Part shown: positions 45,601 through 54,397 of the stretch, piece after piece
How positions within the stretch are numbered: position 1 is the first letter of the stretch
Layout: the number at the start of each line of letters is the position of its first letter
Notes under the pieces: generated by a model
Told to the model about the DNA's origin: nothing
The model's input: the letters and a program-made list of their open reading frames with translations, nothing else
Database searches by the model: none
Position numbers and translations under genes: made by a program
Source: Gammaproteobacteria bacterium
GTDB lineage: Bacteria > Pseudomonadota > Gammaproteobacteria > Competibacterales > Competibacteraceae
Reading direction: 5' to 3'
Length of the DNA: 64,000 nt
Assembly (NCBI GenBank): GCA_024235095.1
Contig: JACKNC010000002.1
Span: forward strand, 777,269-841,268

Positions 45601-45660
45601 AAGACTTAAAATCTTGCGCCCTTGCCGGGCTTGGGGGTTCGAGTCCCCCCACCAGCACCA
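45601..45660 (+). repeat. attR: second copy of the tRNA-Leu 3' end
   Basis: Begins AAGACTTAAAATCTTGCGCC and ends with CACCAGCACCA, matching the tRNA 3' 60 bases except for TG in place of GA in the variable arm loop. The yhbY stop codon begins two bases after it, so the element joins core chromosome here. Confidence 0.92.
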
Positions 45661-45661
45661 T

Positions 45662-45961
45662 TTAAACTGGCCATTCAACGTGCGGCGCATCGGGATTGCG
45701 GCGAAATAGAATGGCGACATGCCCGATTCGTTGCACCAGCGTTGCGTCGGACTCGGCGCAGAGTGCTTCAATCATCCGTTCGCGCGCATCGCGATCCTCG
45801 GCGTTCACCCGCACCTTGATCAGTTCATGGTGACTGAGCGCCTGATCAATTTCCTGGCTGACTCCCGGAGTGACGCCGTTGTTGCCAATGATCACTACAG
45901 GTTTGCGATGATGAGCCAGCGCTTTAAGGTGGCGTTTTTGCGATAGGGTCAAGGTGAGCAT
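45662..45961 (-). CDS. yhbY: Ribosome assembly RNA-binding protein YhbY
   Basis: CRM-domain RNA-binding protein associated with pre-50S ribosomes. About 99 residues from ATG 45961 (MLTLTLSQKRHLKALAHHRK), with PVVIIGNNGVTPGVSQEIDQAL containing the GxxG-type loop and HELIKVRVNAEDRDARERM. It is convergent with the tRNA-Leu remnant and divergent from the next gene, with which its start region overlaps by two bases. Common companion of rlmE/ftsH in gammaproteobacteria. Confidence 0.92.
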   Translation of the reverse strand: MLTLTLSQKRHLKALAHHRKPVVIIGNNGVTPGVSQEIDQALSHHELIKVRVNAEDRDARERMIEALCAESDATLVQRIGHVAILFRRNPDAPHVEWPV

Positions 45962-46250
45962 GAGTAGGGAACCCGACAGGATAAAAGAGGCGGATAGTGT
46001 ACCCGCCCGCAAGGGCTTCGCGGTAGCGCCGAGTCCATTGAATGAAGTAAAGCTCGACTTGGGCGTGATCCTGGTCGTGGGTTTGGTGGTGTTGCTGGTG
46101 CAGGGACGGGCGCTGGACAGTATCCCATTGCAGTTGCTGCTGTTGCTGAGTTATGGCGTGTTAGGCATGATCTGGATCATCGTCCGCACGCGACGGGTCA
46201 TCGCTAAAGTGACTCAGAAACGCGAGCAATCCCCGAATGCCGCGCAGTAA
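45960..46250 (+). CDS. Small membrane protein between yhbY and rlmE
   Basis: 96 residues, unrecognised. After a soluble N-terminus of about 30 residues there are two hydrophobic helices, LGVILVVGLVVLLVQG and LLLLLSYGVLGMIWIIVRT, followed by a basic tail. AAGG lies before the ATG, and the gene overlaps rlmE by 14 bases, which suggests co-translation. A role in membrane association of the downstream FtsH operon is possible but unproven. Confidence 0.6.
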   Translation: MSREPDRIKEADSVPARKGFAVAPSPLNEVKLDLGVILVVGLVVLLVQGRALDSIPLQLLLLLSYGVLGMIWIIVRTRRVIAKVTQKREQSPNAAQ

Positions 46251-46857
46251 AAGCAGCGCCCGCTGGTTGCGGGAACACTTCACCGACGAATATGTCAAGC
46301 GCGCGCAACGGGAGGGCTATCGCTCTCGCGCAGTATATAAACTGCTGGAAATTCATGAAAAAGATCGGCTGCTGCAGCCTGGCATGACCGTGGTCGATTT
46401 AGGCGCGGCGCCGGGCGGCTGGTCGCAGCTGGCGGTGCGTCAGGTGGGGGAGCGGGGCATCGTGATCGCTCTGGACATCCTGCCGATGGAATCCTTACCC
46501 GGCGTCGAATTTCTTGAAGGGGATTTCCGTGAAGCCGAGGTGCTGGAGCGTCTATTAGTGATTCTGGCGGGCCGGCCGGTGGATCTGCTGTTATCCGACA
46601 TGGCGCCGAATGCCAGCGGCCTGAAAGCGGTCGATCAGCCGCGCGGGATGTATCTGGCGGAACTGGCCCTGGATTTTGCCCAGCAATGCCTGCGCCCCGG
46701 CGGCGATCTGTTGGTAAAAGCCTTTCAAGGTGAAGGTTTCGATCAATTTTTGAAGGAATTACGTGCCGCTTTTACGACGGTCGCGCCCCGCAAACCCCCG
46801 GCTTCACGCGCGCGCAGCGCTGAGCAGTACCTACTGGCCCGGAACTATCGCGGGTGA
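46237..46857 (+). CDS. rlmE: 23S rRNA (uridine-2'-O)-methyltransferase
   Basis: RrmJ/FtsJ heat-shock methyltransferase that modifies U2552 in 23S rRNA during late 50S assembly. 206 residues, normal length. The SAM motif VVDLGAAPGGWSQLAV is present, and the K-D-K-E tetrad is suggested by AVYKLLEIHEKD, LLSDMAPNASG, LLVKAFQGEGFDQF and the Glu in the C-terminal GEGF region. It precedes ftsH, as in most gammaproteobacteria. Confidence 0.95.
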   Translation: MPRSKSSARWLREHFTDEYVKRAQREGYRSRAVYKLLEIHEKDRLLQPGMTVVDLGAAPGGWSQLAVRQVGERGIVIALDILPMESLPGVEFLEGDFREAEVLERLLVILAGRPVDLLLSDMAPNASGLKAVDQPRGMYLAELALDFAQQCLRPGGDLLVKAFQGEGFDQFLKELRAAFTTVAPRKPPASRARSAEQYLLARNYRG

Positions 46858-46983
46858 GTCGGTCTAAAAAATCGCTCTTTTTTTGAAGTCTTTGCAGTAA
46901 TTACTCTGGAAAATCCGTGATTCATTCCCAAGTAGCTCCCAATTGCATTCGTTATCCCGTCCTGGTTTGCCGAGGTGTCCGTC

Positions 46984-48906
46984 TTGAACGACATGGTTAA
47001 AAATATTCTTTTGTGGGTAGTCATCGCCGTGGTGCTGATGTCGGTATTCAATAGCTTCGGTCCCAAGGTGGCGCCTTCCGCGCAAATGTCCTATTCCCAG
47101 TTCCTGCAGGAAGCCAAACAGGGACGCATCGCTCAGGTGAGCATTGATGGCCGCGCCATCATGGGCCGCACTAGCGGCGGCGAACGCTTCACAACCTATA
47201 GTCCAGAAACAGACAATAGCGCGATGATTGGCGAATTACTCAATCATGGCGTCGATATCGAGGGTCAGCCGCCTGAAAAGCAGGGGCTGTTGATGCAGAT
47301 CTTCATTTCATGGTTCCCGATGCTGTTGCTCATCGGCATCTGGGTGTTCTTCTTGCGGCAAATGCAGGGCGGCGGCGCGGGCCGGGGGGCGATGTCTTTT
47401 GGCAAATCGCGGGCGCGCATGATGAGCGAAGATCAGATCAAGATCACCTTCTCCGATGTAGCCGGCGTAGATGAGGCTAAGGAAGAAGTCGCCGAACTGG
47501 TCGAATTCCTGCGCGATCCCGGCAAGTTCCAGAAACTCGGCGGCAAGATCCCGCGCGGGGTATTGATGGTGGGTTCGCCAGGCACCGGCAAGACCTTACT
47601 GGCCAAGGCCATCGCCGGCGAGGCCAAGGTGCCGTTCTTCTCGATCTCCGGTTCGGATTTTGTGGAAATGTTCGTCGGCGTCGGCGCCTCGCGGGTGCGC
47701 GACATGTTTGAGCAGGCTAAGAAGCACGCGCCCTGCATCATTTTTATTGATGAAATCGACGCGGTTGGTCGTCATCGCGGCGCGGGCCTGGGCGGTGGTC
47801 ACGACGAGCGCGAACAGACGTTGAACCAATTGCTGGTGGAGATGGACGGCTTTGAGGGTAACGAGGGTATTATCGTCATCGCCGCGACCAACCGCCCCGA
47901 TGTACTCGATCCAGCATTATTGCGGCCGGGCCGCTTTGACCGACAGGTCGTAGTGCCATTGCCGGATGTGCGGGGCCGTGAGCAGATTCTCAAGGTTCAC
48001 ATGCGCAAGGTGCCGCTATCCACCAATGTCAAGCCCTCGGTGATTGCGCGTGGTACACCCGGGTTTTCCGGCGCTGATCTGGCGAATCTGGTGAATGAGG
48101 CGGCCCTGTTCGCTGCTCGTGGCAACAAGCGCGATGTCGACATGGAGGACTTCGAGAAAGCCAAGGACAAGATTATGATGGGTTCCGAGCGCAAGTCGAT
48201 GGTGATGAGCGAAGAGGAGAAGAAGCTGACGGCTTACCATGAGGGCGGTCATGCGATTGTCGGTCGCTTGGTGCCGTCCCATGACCCGGTTTACAAGGTC
48301 AGCATCATCCCGCGTGGCCGGGCGCTGGGCGTGACCATGTTCCTGCCTGAAGGCGATCGCTACAGCTTCAGCAAGCAGCGCTTGGAGAGTCAGATTTCCA
48401 GCCTGTTTGGCGGACGCATTGCCGAATCGCTGATTTTCGGCGCGGACATGGTGACCACGGGCGCGCAGAACGACATTGAACGGGCGACTGATATTGCCCG
48501 TAATATGGTGACCAAGTGGGGTCTGTCCGACCGGTTGGGACCATTGACCTATAGCGAGGATGACGGCGAAGTGTTCCTGGGGCGCAGCGTGACCCGGCAT
48601 AAGAATGTCTCGGATGAAACCGCTCATGTCATTGATGAGGAAATTCGTTCGATCATTGATCAGAATTACCGGCGCGCCGAGCAGTTGCTACGAGATAATC
48701 TCGACAAGCTGCACCAGATGGCCGAGGCTTTAATGAAGTACGAGACCATTGATTCCGATCAGATCGACGACATTATGGCAGGCCGGCCGCCGCGTGAACC
48801 GGCGGATGTTAATGCTGATGACGAACCGCCTACCGGAACGACCATCGATCTGGACAAGGATCGGCGGGGTGAAAAGCCGATTGGCGGGCCGGCTGAGCAG
48901 CATTAA
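46984..48906 (+). CDS. ftsH: ATP-dependent zinc metalloprotease FtsH
   Basis: Membrane AAA+ protease degrading RpoH, LpxC and damaged membrane proteins. About 640 residues from TTG 46984, with GAGGTG 7 bp before it; GTG 46975 and ATG 46990 are alternatives. TM helices at about 6-25 and 103-122 flank the periplasmic loop. AAA motifs are VGSPGTGKT (Walker A with Ser instead of Pro), IIFIDEIDAVGR and the second region of homology; the zinc site is HEGGH, HEXXH type. The C-terminal tail is acidic and variable. Confidence 0.95.
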   Translation: MNDMVKNILLWVVIAVVLMSVFNSFGPKVAPSAQMSYSQFLQEAKQGRIAQVSIDGRAIMGRTSGGERFTTYSPETDNSAMIGELLNHGVDIEGQPPEKQGLLMQIFISWFPMLLLIGIWVFFLRQMQGGGAGRGAMSFGKSRARMMSEDQIKITFSDVAGVDEAKEEVAELVEFLRDPGKFQKLGGKIPRGVLMVGSPGTGKTLLAKAIAGEAKVPFFSISGSDFVEMFVGVGASRVRDMFEQAKKHAPCIIFIDEIDAVGRHRGAGLGGGHDEREQTLNQLLVEMDGFEGNEGIIVIAATNRPDVLDPALLRPGRFDRQVVVPLPDVRGREQILKVHMRKVPLSTNVKPSVIARGTPGFSGADLANLVNEAALFAARGNKRDVDMEDFEKAKDKIMMGSERKSMVMSEEEKKLTAYHEGGHAIVGRLVPSHDPVYKVSIIPRGRALGVTMFLPEGDRYSFSKQRLESQISSLFGGRIAESLIFGADMVTTGAQNDIERATDIARNMVTKWGLSDRLGPLTYSEDDGEVFLGRSVTRHKNVSDETAHVIDEEIRSIIDQNYRRAEQLLRDNLDKLHQMAEALMKYETIDSDQIDDIMAGRPPREPADVNADDEPPTGTTIDLDKDRRGEKPIGGPAEQH

Positions 48907-48951
48907 TCGGCCTTACTCTTAACCCCTCTTCCACCGGAAATGAGTGACGGC

Positions 48952-48986
48952 AACCCCTCTTTCCCTGCGGAAGAGGGGTTTTGTTT
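48952..48986 (+). terminator. Rho-independent terminator after ftsH
   Basis: AACCCCTCTT (48952-48961) pairs with AAGAGGGGTT (48971-48980), followed by TTGTTTT. It lies 45 bp after the ftsH stop and before folP, so the two genes are probably separate transcripts. Confidence 0.85.
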
Positions 48987-49001
48987 TGAGGAGCGGTTGC
49001 A

Positions 49002-49832
49002 ATGTTGATGGACTGTGCGGGAAAGAAACTGGATTTACGTCAACCAGTGGTCATGGGGGTGTTAAATGTCACCCCCGACTCGCTTTCCGATGGCGGGCGT
49101 TACCTTAACCTCGACGATGCCTTGCGCCGCGCTGAAATCATGGTGGCGGAAGGCGCGGCTATTATTGATGTTGGCGGCGAATCCACCCGGCCCGGTGCGC
49201 CGCCAGTGGCGACTCAGGAGGAGCTGGATCGGGTTTTGCCGGTGGTGGAACGGTTGACGCGAGAGTTGCCGATTCCGGTCTCGGTGGATACCAGCAAACC
49301 CGAGGTGATACGCGAGGCGATTCGGGCCGGGGCGGGCCTAATCAATGATGTGCGCGCTTTGCAATTGCCTGGCGCATTGGAGGCGGCGGCAGCCAGTGGT
49401 CTTCCGGTGTGTCTGATGCATCTACAGGGAAATCCCGCAACCATGCAGCAGAAACCTCATTACGCCGATGTGTTGGCGGAGGTGTGGGCGTTTCTGGCTG
49501 AGCGGGTGGGCGCTTGCGAAGGAGCGGGCATTCCGCGTGAGCGGATTCTGGTAGATCCAGGTTTCGGTTTCGGCAAGACCCTGGAGCACAATCTGGCGTT
49601 GCTGCGGCATTTGAACCGGTTTACCGGTCTTGCCGCCGGGGTGATGGTGGGCTTGTCGCGGAAGAGCATGATTGGCCTGTTGCTGGATGCACCGGTGAAC
49701 GAACGGTTGGCGGGCAGCTTGGCGGCGGCGGTGATCGCGGCCTGGCAGGGGGCGCGTATCGTGCGCGTCCACGACGTGCGCGATACGGTTCAGGCTTTGC
49801 GGGTGTGCGCCGCCGTGCGCGCGGTGGACTGA
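49002..49832 (+). CDS. folP: Dihydropteroate synthase
   Basis: Folate biosynthesis: joins p-aminobenzoate and 6-hydroxymethyl-dihydropterin pyrophosphate; target of sulfonamides. 276 residues. Family blocks are VMGVLNVTPDSLSDGG, IIDVGGESTRPGA, VSVDTSKPEVIREAI, INDVRAL, LMHLQGNPATMQ, ILVDPGFGFGKT and LVGLSRKSMIG-like VGLSRKSMIG. The glmM gene that usually follows folP is missing; a pyrG-kdsA-eno cluster comes instead. Confidence 0.95.
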   Translation: MLMDCAGKKLDLRQPVVMGVLNVTPDSLSDGGRYLNLDDALRRAEIMVAEGAAIIDVGGESTRPGAPPVATQEELDRVLPVVERLTRELPIPVSVDTSKPEVIREAIRAGAGLINDVRALQLPGALEAAAASGLPVCLMHLQGNPATMQQKPHYADVLAEVWAFLAERVGACEGAGIPRERILVDPGFGFGKTLEHNLALLRHLNRFTGLAAGVMVGLSRKSMIGLLLDAPVNERLAGSLAAAVIAAWQGARIVRVHDVRDTVQALRVCAAVRAVD

Positions 49833-49870
49833 CGAAAGTTCTCGCACTATCGAGTTATTCAATCCACATC

Positions 49871-49896
49871 CCCCTCATCCCTCTTTAGCTAAAGGA
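49871..49896. repeat. C/T-tract hairpin copy
   Basis: CCCCTCATCCCTCTTTAGCT and the following AAAGGAGGGA form a hairpin, one of the dispersed C/G-tract repeats of the window. It lies in the 187-bp folP-pyrG spacer and may act as the folP terminator. Confidence 0.35.
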
Positions 49897-50019
49897 GGGA
49901 ATCCAGGATTCAAAACTTATCGAGAACCGATATTACCCTCTCAAGGTGGTAAAGCATGTCGCTATCAGTTGCCGGGTCTGCTATCTTGTAGCGTCTTTTT
50001 GCAACCCCCCTCAGTTCGC

Positions 50020-51672
50020 ATGACCCGATTTATCTTCATCACTGGCGGTGTCGTCTCTTCGCTGGGCAAAGGCATTGCCGCCGCCTCGCTGGCGGCTGTT
50101 CTGGAAGCCCGGGGCCTCAAGGTCACCCTGGTCAAGCTTGACCCTTACATCAACGTCGATCCCGGCACCATGAGTCCGTTCCAACACGGCGAGGTTTTTG
50201 TGACCCACGACGGCGCGGAAACCGATCTTGACCTGGGTCACTACGAACGCTTCGTCTGCATGACCGCCACCCGGCGTAACAACTTCACCACCGGGCGCAT
50301 CTACGAAAACGTGATTCGCAAGGAGCGGCGCGGCGACTACCTGGGCGGCACGGTGCAAGTCATTCCCCACATTACCGACGAAATCAAGCGCTGTATCCGT
50401 CTCGGCGCTGGCGAGGCCGACATCGCTCTGATTGAGATCGGCGGCACGGTCGGCGACATCGAATCCCTGCCCTTTCTGGAAGCGATTCGTCAACTGGGCC
50501 TGGAACTAGGCCGCGAGCGCTCGTTGTTCATTCATCTGACCCTGGTACCATTCATCAAATCTTCCGGCGAACTCAAGACTAAACCGACCCAGCATTCCGC
50601 CAAGGAATTGCGCTCCATCGGCATCCAGCCGGACATGTTGCTCTGTCGCTCGGATCGGGAAATCCCCCCCGAGGAGCGCCGCAAAATTGCTCTGTTCACT
50701 AACATCGAACCCAGGGCGGTGATTAGCGTCCCCGACGCAGATACCATTTATCGCATTCCCCTGCTGTTGCACGCCCAGGGCCTGGATGACATCGTCGCTC
50801 GTAAACTGCGATTGGACGACCTACCCCCGGCCCGTTTGACCGACTGGGAGCGTGTGGTCAACGCGATTGAAACCGCCATAGGCGCGGTGGACATCGCCAT
50901 GGTCGGCAAATACGTTGATCTGACCGATGCTTATAAATCTCTGAACGAAGCGTTGTTGCACGCGGGCATCCATACCCAGACTCGGGTCAACATTCACTAT
51001 CTGGATTCCGAGCGCATTGAACGGGAAGGTCCCGTCGCCCTGGAGCGTATGGACGCTATTCTGGTGCCGGGCGGCTTTGGCGAACGCGGCATCGAAGGCA
51101 AAATCGCCGCCGTCCGTTTCGCCCGCGAGCGGCGGATTCCCTATCTAGGCATTTGCCTGGGCATGCAAGTCGCGGTCATCGAATTCGCGCGCCACGTCGC
51201 CGGACTGGAAGGCGCGCACAGCACTGAATTTCGCAAGGACACGCCGCATCCGGTCATTGCCCTCATTACTGAATGGACCGACGAGACCGGCATTCTCCAG
51301 CAACGCCAGGAAGGCGGCGATCTGGGGGGCACCATGCGGCTCGGCGCGCAACCTTGTCACCTGACGCCCGGTTCGCTGGTTCACGCCGCCTATGGCAAGG
51401 AGGTGATTACGGAACGTCACCGCCACCGCTACGAATTCAACAACCGCTACCGGGAGTCGCTGCACGCCGCCGGACTGGCGCTGTCTGGTCATTCGCTGGA
51501 TGACCGGTTGGTGGAGACGATTGAATTACCGGATCATCCCTGGTTCTTCGGCTGCCAGTTCCATCCGGAATTTACCTCAACGCCACGCACCGGTCATCCA
51601 TTGTTCCGGGGATTCATGGAGGCAGCGATCCGGCAGCGCCAACAACGTCGGCAGGAGGCGAGCGCGCCATGA
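50020..51672 (+). CDS. pyrG: CTP synthase
   Basis: UTP plus glutamine and ATP to CTP. 550 residues from ATG 50020 (MTRFIFITGGVVSSLGKGIA); an upstream in-frame start has no support. The amidoligase half has SLGKGIAAASLAAVLEARG and VKLDPYINVDPGTMSPFQHG; the glutaminase half has PYLGICLGMQVAVIEFAR with the catalytic Cys near residue 380 and QFHPEFTSTP. No good ribosome site is visible. The stop overlaps kdsA by ATGA. Confidence 0.97.
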   Translation: MTRFIFITGGVVSSLGKGIAAASLAAVLEARGLKVTLVKLDPYINVDPGTMSPFQHGEVFVTHDGAETDLDLGHYERFVCMTATRRNNFTTGRIYENVIRKERRGDYLGGTVQVIPHITDEIKRCIRLGAGEADIALIEIGGTVGDIESLPFLEAIRQLGLELGRERSLFIHLTLVPFIKSSGELKTKPTQHSAKELRSIGIQPDMLLCRSDREIPPEERRKIALFTNIEPRAVISVPDADTIYRIPLLLHAQGLDDIVARKLRLDDLPPARLTDWERVVNAIETAIGAVDIAMVGKYVDLTDAYKSLNEALLHAGIHTQTRVNIHYLDSERIEREGPVALERMDAILVPGGFGERGIEGKIAAVRFARERRIPYLGICLGMQVAVIEFARHVAGLEGAHSTEFRKDTPHPVIALITEWTDETGILQQRQEGGDLGGTMRLGAQPCHLTPGSLVHAAYGKEVITERHRHRYEFNNRYRESLHAAGLALSGHSLDDRLVETIELPDHPWFFGCQFHPEFTSTPRTGHPLFRGFMEAAIRQRQQRRQEASAP

Positions 51673-52508
51673 TGAAACTCTGTGGCTTCGAGGTTGGTCT
51701 GGATCGGCCCCTGTTCCTGATCGCCGGCCCCTGTGTGATTGAGTCGGAACAACTGGCCCTGGACACCGCCGGCCAACTCAAAGAGATCACCGGGCGACTG
51801 GGCATCCCCTTCATCTATAAGTCGTCATTTGACAAAGCCAATCGCTCTTCGCATCAAAGCTATCGCGGCCTTGGCCTGGAAGAAGGGTTAAAAATCCTGG
51901 AGAAGGTCAAAACGCAGATTGATGTGCCGGTGCTGACCGACGTTCATGAATACACGCCGCTGGAAGAAGTCGCGGCAGTAGCGGACGTGTTGCAAACCCC
52001 GGCTTTTCTATGCCGGCAAACCGATTTCATCCAGAATGTCGCCCGTCAGGGCAAACCGGTCAATATCAAGAAAGGTCAATTTCTAGCCCCCTGGGACCTG
52101 CGGAATGTTGTGGTCAAGGCGCGCATGGCCGGCAATGATCACCTGATGGTGTGCGAACGCGGCGCTTGCTTTGGCTACAATAATCTGGTGTCCGATATGC
52201 GCGCCCTGATGGTGATGCGCGCCACCGGCTGTCCGGTCGTGTTCGACGCCACCCATTCGGTGCAATTACCCGGTGGTCAGGGCAACGCTTCCGGTGGGCA
52301 ACGGGAATTTGTACCGGTGCTGGCGCGGGCCGCCGTAGCGGTCGGCATCGCCGGACTGTTCATGGAAACGCATCCTGATCCCGACCAGGCGCTAAGCGAT
52401 GGCCCCAACGCCTGGCCGCTGGATCGCATCGAAGCCCTGTTGGTTACCTTGCAGGCGCTGGATACCCTGGTTAAACAGCACGGTTTCCTGGAAACCGGGC
52501 TAGAATAA
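51669..52508 (+). CDS. kdsA: 2-dehydro-3-deoxyphosphooctonate aldolase
   Basis: Kdo 8-phosphate synthase of the lipopolysaccharide inner core: arabinose 5-phosphate plus phosphoenolpyruvate. 279 residues, with LFLIAGPCVIESEQLALDTA, FDKANRSSHQSYRG, TDVHEYTPLEEVAAVADVLQ, FLCRQTDFIQ and VFDATHSVQLPGGQG. Cys in the GPC motif and RGLGLEEGL fit the metal-independent or metal-dependent family; the class cannot be set by eye. The ATGA overlap with pyrG couples translation. Confidence 0.96.
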   Translation: MMKLCGFEVGLDRPLFLIAGPCVIESEQLALDTAGQLKEITGRLGIPFIYKSSFDKANRSSHQSYRGLGLEEGLKILEKVKTQIDVPVLTDVHEYTPLEEVAAVADVLQTPAFLCRQTDFIQNVARQGKPVNIKKGQFLAPWDLRNVVVKARMAGNDHLMVCERGACFGYNNLVSDMRALMVMRATGCPVVFDATHSVQLPGGQGNASGGQREFVPVLARAAVAVGIAGLFMETHPDPDQALSDGPNAWPLDRIEALLVTLQALDTLVKQHGFLETGLE

Positions 52509-52561
52509 TGATCGATGATGGTTTTATCCCCACGAGCGTAATATCCAGAGGAGTTTGAAGA

Positions 52562-53851
52562 ATGTCGAAAATCAAAGAGATCCGCGGCCGTGAAATCATG
52601 GACTCGCGCGGTAATCCCACCGTCAGCGTGGACGTGATCCTGGAATCCGGAGCCAAGGGTGTGGCGGGCGTTCCTTCCGGCGCGTCCACCGGCAGCCGTG
52701 AGGCGCTGGAACTGCGCGATGGCGACAAGAGCCGCTATTTGGGCAAGGGTGTGCTGAAAGCGGTCGCTAATGTCAATGGTGAGCTGCGCGATGCGCTACT
52801 CGGCGTGGAAGCGGTGGATAATCAAGCGGCGATTGACCAGCGGATGATTGACCTGGATGGCACCCCCACCAAGAGCCGCCTCGGCGCTAACGCGCTGCTT
52901 GGCGTGTCGATGGCCGCTGCTCATGCTTCCGCCGCCGAAAAGGGTGTGCCGCTGTACAAGTACCTGAATCCTACTGGCCCGTATCATTTGCCGGTGCCGA
53001 TGATGAACATTCTGAACGGCGGCGCTCATGCCGACAATAGCGTCGACATGCAGGAATTCATGATCATGCCGGTCGGCGCGCCCAGCTTCCGCGAAGCGTT
53101 GCGCTGGGGCGCAGAGGTGTTCCATGCGCTGAAGGCCGTGCTGAAAAAGCAAGGTATGAACACTGCGGTCGGCGATGAAGGCGGTTTTGCGCCCAACCTG
53201 TCGTCCAATGAAGCGGCGCTGGACGTGGTCATGGAAGCCATCAGCAAAGCGGGCTACACCCCAGGCAAGGACCTATACATCGCGCTGGATTGCGCCAGCT
53301 CTGAGTTTTACAAGGACGGCAAGTATGTGCTGGAAGCGGAAGGCAAGTCCTTCACTTCCAATGAATTCGCCGACAAGTTGGCCGACTGGGTCAGCCGTTA
53401 TCCCATCGTCTCTATTGAAGATGGTCTGGATGAGAGCGACTGGACGGGCTGGGCTTATCTGACCCAGGTTCTAGGCAAGAAGGTGCAACTGGTGGGCGAC
53501 GATCTGTTCGTGACCAACACCTCGATCCTCAAGCGCGGCATCGACGAAGGCATCGCCAATTCGATCCTGATCAAGGTCAACCAGATCGGCACCCTGACCG
53601 AGACCTTGGCGGCGATCAAGATGGCGGCCGACGCCGGCTACACCTCGATCTCTTCGCATCGTTCCGGCGAAACCGAGGACACCACGATCGCCGATCTGGC
53701 CGTCGCCACTGCCGCCAGCCAGATCAAGACCGGTTCGTTGAGCCGCTCCGACCGCATCGCCAAGTACAACCGGTTGCTGGTCATCGAGGAGGAGCTGGGT
53801 TCAGCCGCGGTCTATCCGGGCAAGAAAGCCTTTAACGTGTTCCGCAACTAA
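52562..53851 (+). CDS. eno: Enolase
   Basis: 2-phosphoglycerate to phosphoenolpyruvate; also a component of the RNA degradosome in gammaproteobacteria. 429 residues. Markers are GREIMDSRGNPTV, GVPSGASTGSREALELRD, MNILNGGAHADNSVDMQEF, VGDEGGFAPNLSSNEAAL and SHRSGETEDTTIADLAVA. GAGGAG is seen upstream (AGAGGAGTTTGAAG). The gene follows kdsA after 53 bp, in the classic pyrG-kdsA-eno order. Confidence 0.97.
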   Translation: MSKIKEIRGREIMDSRGNPTVSVDVILESGAKGVAGVPSGASTGSREALELRDGDKSRYLGKGVLKAVANVNGELRDALLGVEAVDNQAAIDQRMIDLDGTPTKSRLGANALLGVSMAAAHASAAEKGVPLYKYLNPTGPYHLPVPMMNILNGGAHADNSVDMQEFMIMPVGAPSFREALRWGAEVFHALKAVLKKQGMNTAVGDEGGFAPNLSSNEAALDVVMEAISKAGYTPGKDLYIALDCASSEFYKDGKYVLEAEGKSFTSNEFADKLADWVSRYPIVSIEDGLDESDWTGWAYLTQVLGKKVQLVGDDLFVTNTSILKRGIDEGIANSILIKVNQIGTLTETLAAIKMAADAGYTSISSHRSGETEDTTIADLAVATAASQIKTGSLSRSDRIAKYNRLLVIEEELGSAAVYPGKKAFNVFRN

Positions 53852-53881
53852 GCGAAGCGCGCCGTTACTCCCGCATCCTGA

Positions 53882-53911
53882 CCCTCTCTATCTCTTGAAG
53901 GGAGAGGGTTC
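53882..53911 (+). terminator. Hairpin after eno
   Basis: ACCCTCTC and GAGAGGGT form a stem around TATCTCTTGAAGG, followed by TCTTG. A moderate rho-independent terminator, or a copy of the dispersed C/T-tract repeat, in the spacer before ftsB. Confidence 0.45.
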
Positions 53912-54019
53912 TTGTGGAAACGGGTTGTCAATTGCTTCTCAACCGCGCCTTCCTTTCCTGCTGTTTTTATCGCAGAGGCGAAGGGGAGGCGCGGGTTGTT
54001 TTTATCACCGCCCGCCGTC

Positions 54020-54397
54020 ATGGCTCATCCTACCGAACAAGGCTTGAAACCCCAGATTCTGATCGCAGCGCTGATTGCCGTACTGGTTTTTCTCCAGTAT
54101 TTGCTATGGCTCGCCGAGGATGGAGTGCGGCAAACGCTGGCCTTACGCATCACGGTAGAGGCGCAAATCGAGGAAAACGCGGCAATGGATGAACGCAATC
54201 GCGCCCTGGAAGCGGATGTCGTCGACCTGAAAAATGGATTGATGGCGATTGAAGAGCGCGCGCGCACTGAAATGGGCATGATTCGACCGGACGAAACCTT
54301 CTATCGCATTCTTGAGGAACCATTACCTAAACCGGTCGAATCGAGGTCGGCCAAACCTGTTGCTTCCTCCCGTAAGCCGCCGGTGAGATCGCGATGA
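54020..54397 (+). CDS. ftsB: Cell division protein FtsB
   Basis: Small bitopic divisome protein that forms the FtsQ-FtsL-FtsB complex. About 125 residues from ATG 54020 (MAHPTEQGLKPQ). A single TM helix, LIAALIAVLVFLQYLLWLAE, is followed by a coiled coil (ITVEAQIEENAAMDERNRAL; LEADVVDLKNGLMAIEERAR) and TEMGMIRPDETFYRIL, the family signature. The frame extends upstream but has no supported start. It overlaps ispD by ATGA, as usual in the eno-ftsB-ispD cluster. Confidence 0.9.
   Translation: MAHPTEQGLKPQILIAALIAVLVFLQYLLWLAEDGVRQTLALRITVEAQIEENAAMDERNRALEADVVDLKNGLMAIEERARTEMGMIRPDETFYRILEEPLPKPVESRSAKPVASSRKPPVRSR

Larger units (their letters stand above)
36259..45660. mobile_element. tRNA-Leu integrative element, satellite- or phage-plasmid-like
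   Basis: A 9.4-kb unit between the two copies of the tRNA 3' end. Almost all genes point left: integrase next to the right end, an unknown cargo gene, an excisionase-like gene, Gp27-like, HTH, Mu-type protease I and a coiled-coil protein, then a replication operon (Ash-like, unknown, primase-helicase, SSB) and a Mor-like activator next to a DnaA-box cluster. No terminase, portal, major capsid, tail or lysis gene was recognised. It therefore looks like a phage satellite, or a decayed phage that can replicate as an episome (inference). Confidence 0.88.

Noticed and set aside
45379..45771. 130-codon frame crossing attR and yhbY on the minus strand
   Set aside because: It runs through the tRNA fragment; the GDSNPQ-like peptide is the usual antisense translation of a tRNA-Leu 3' end.
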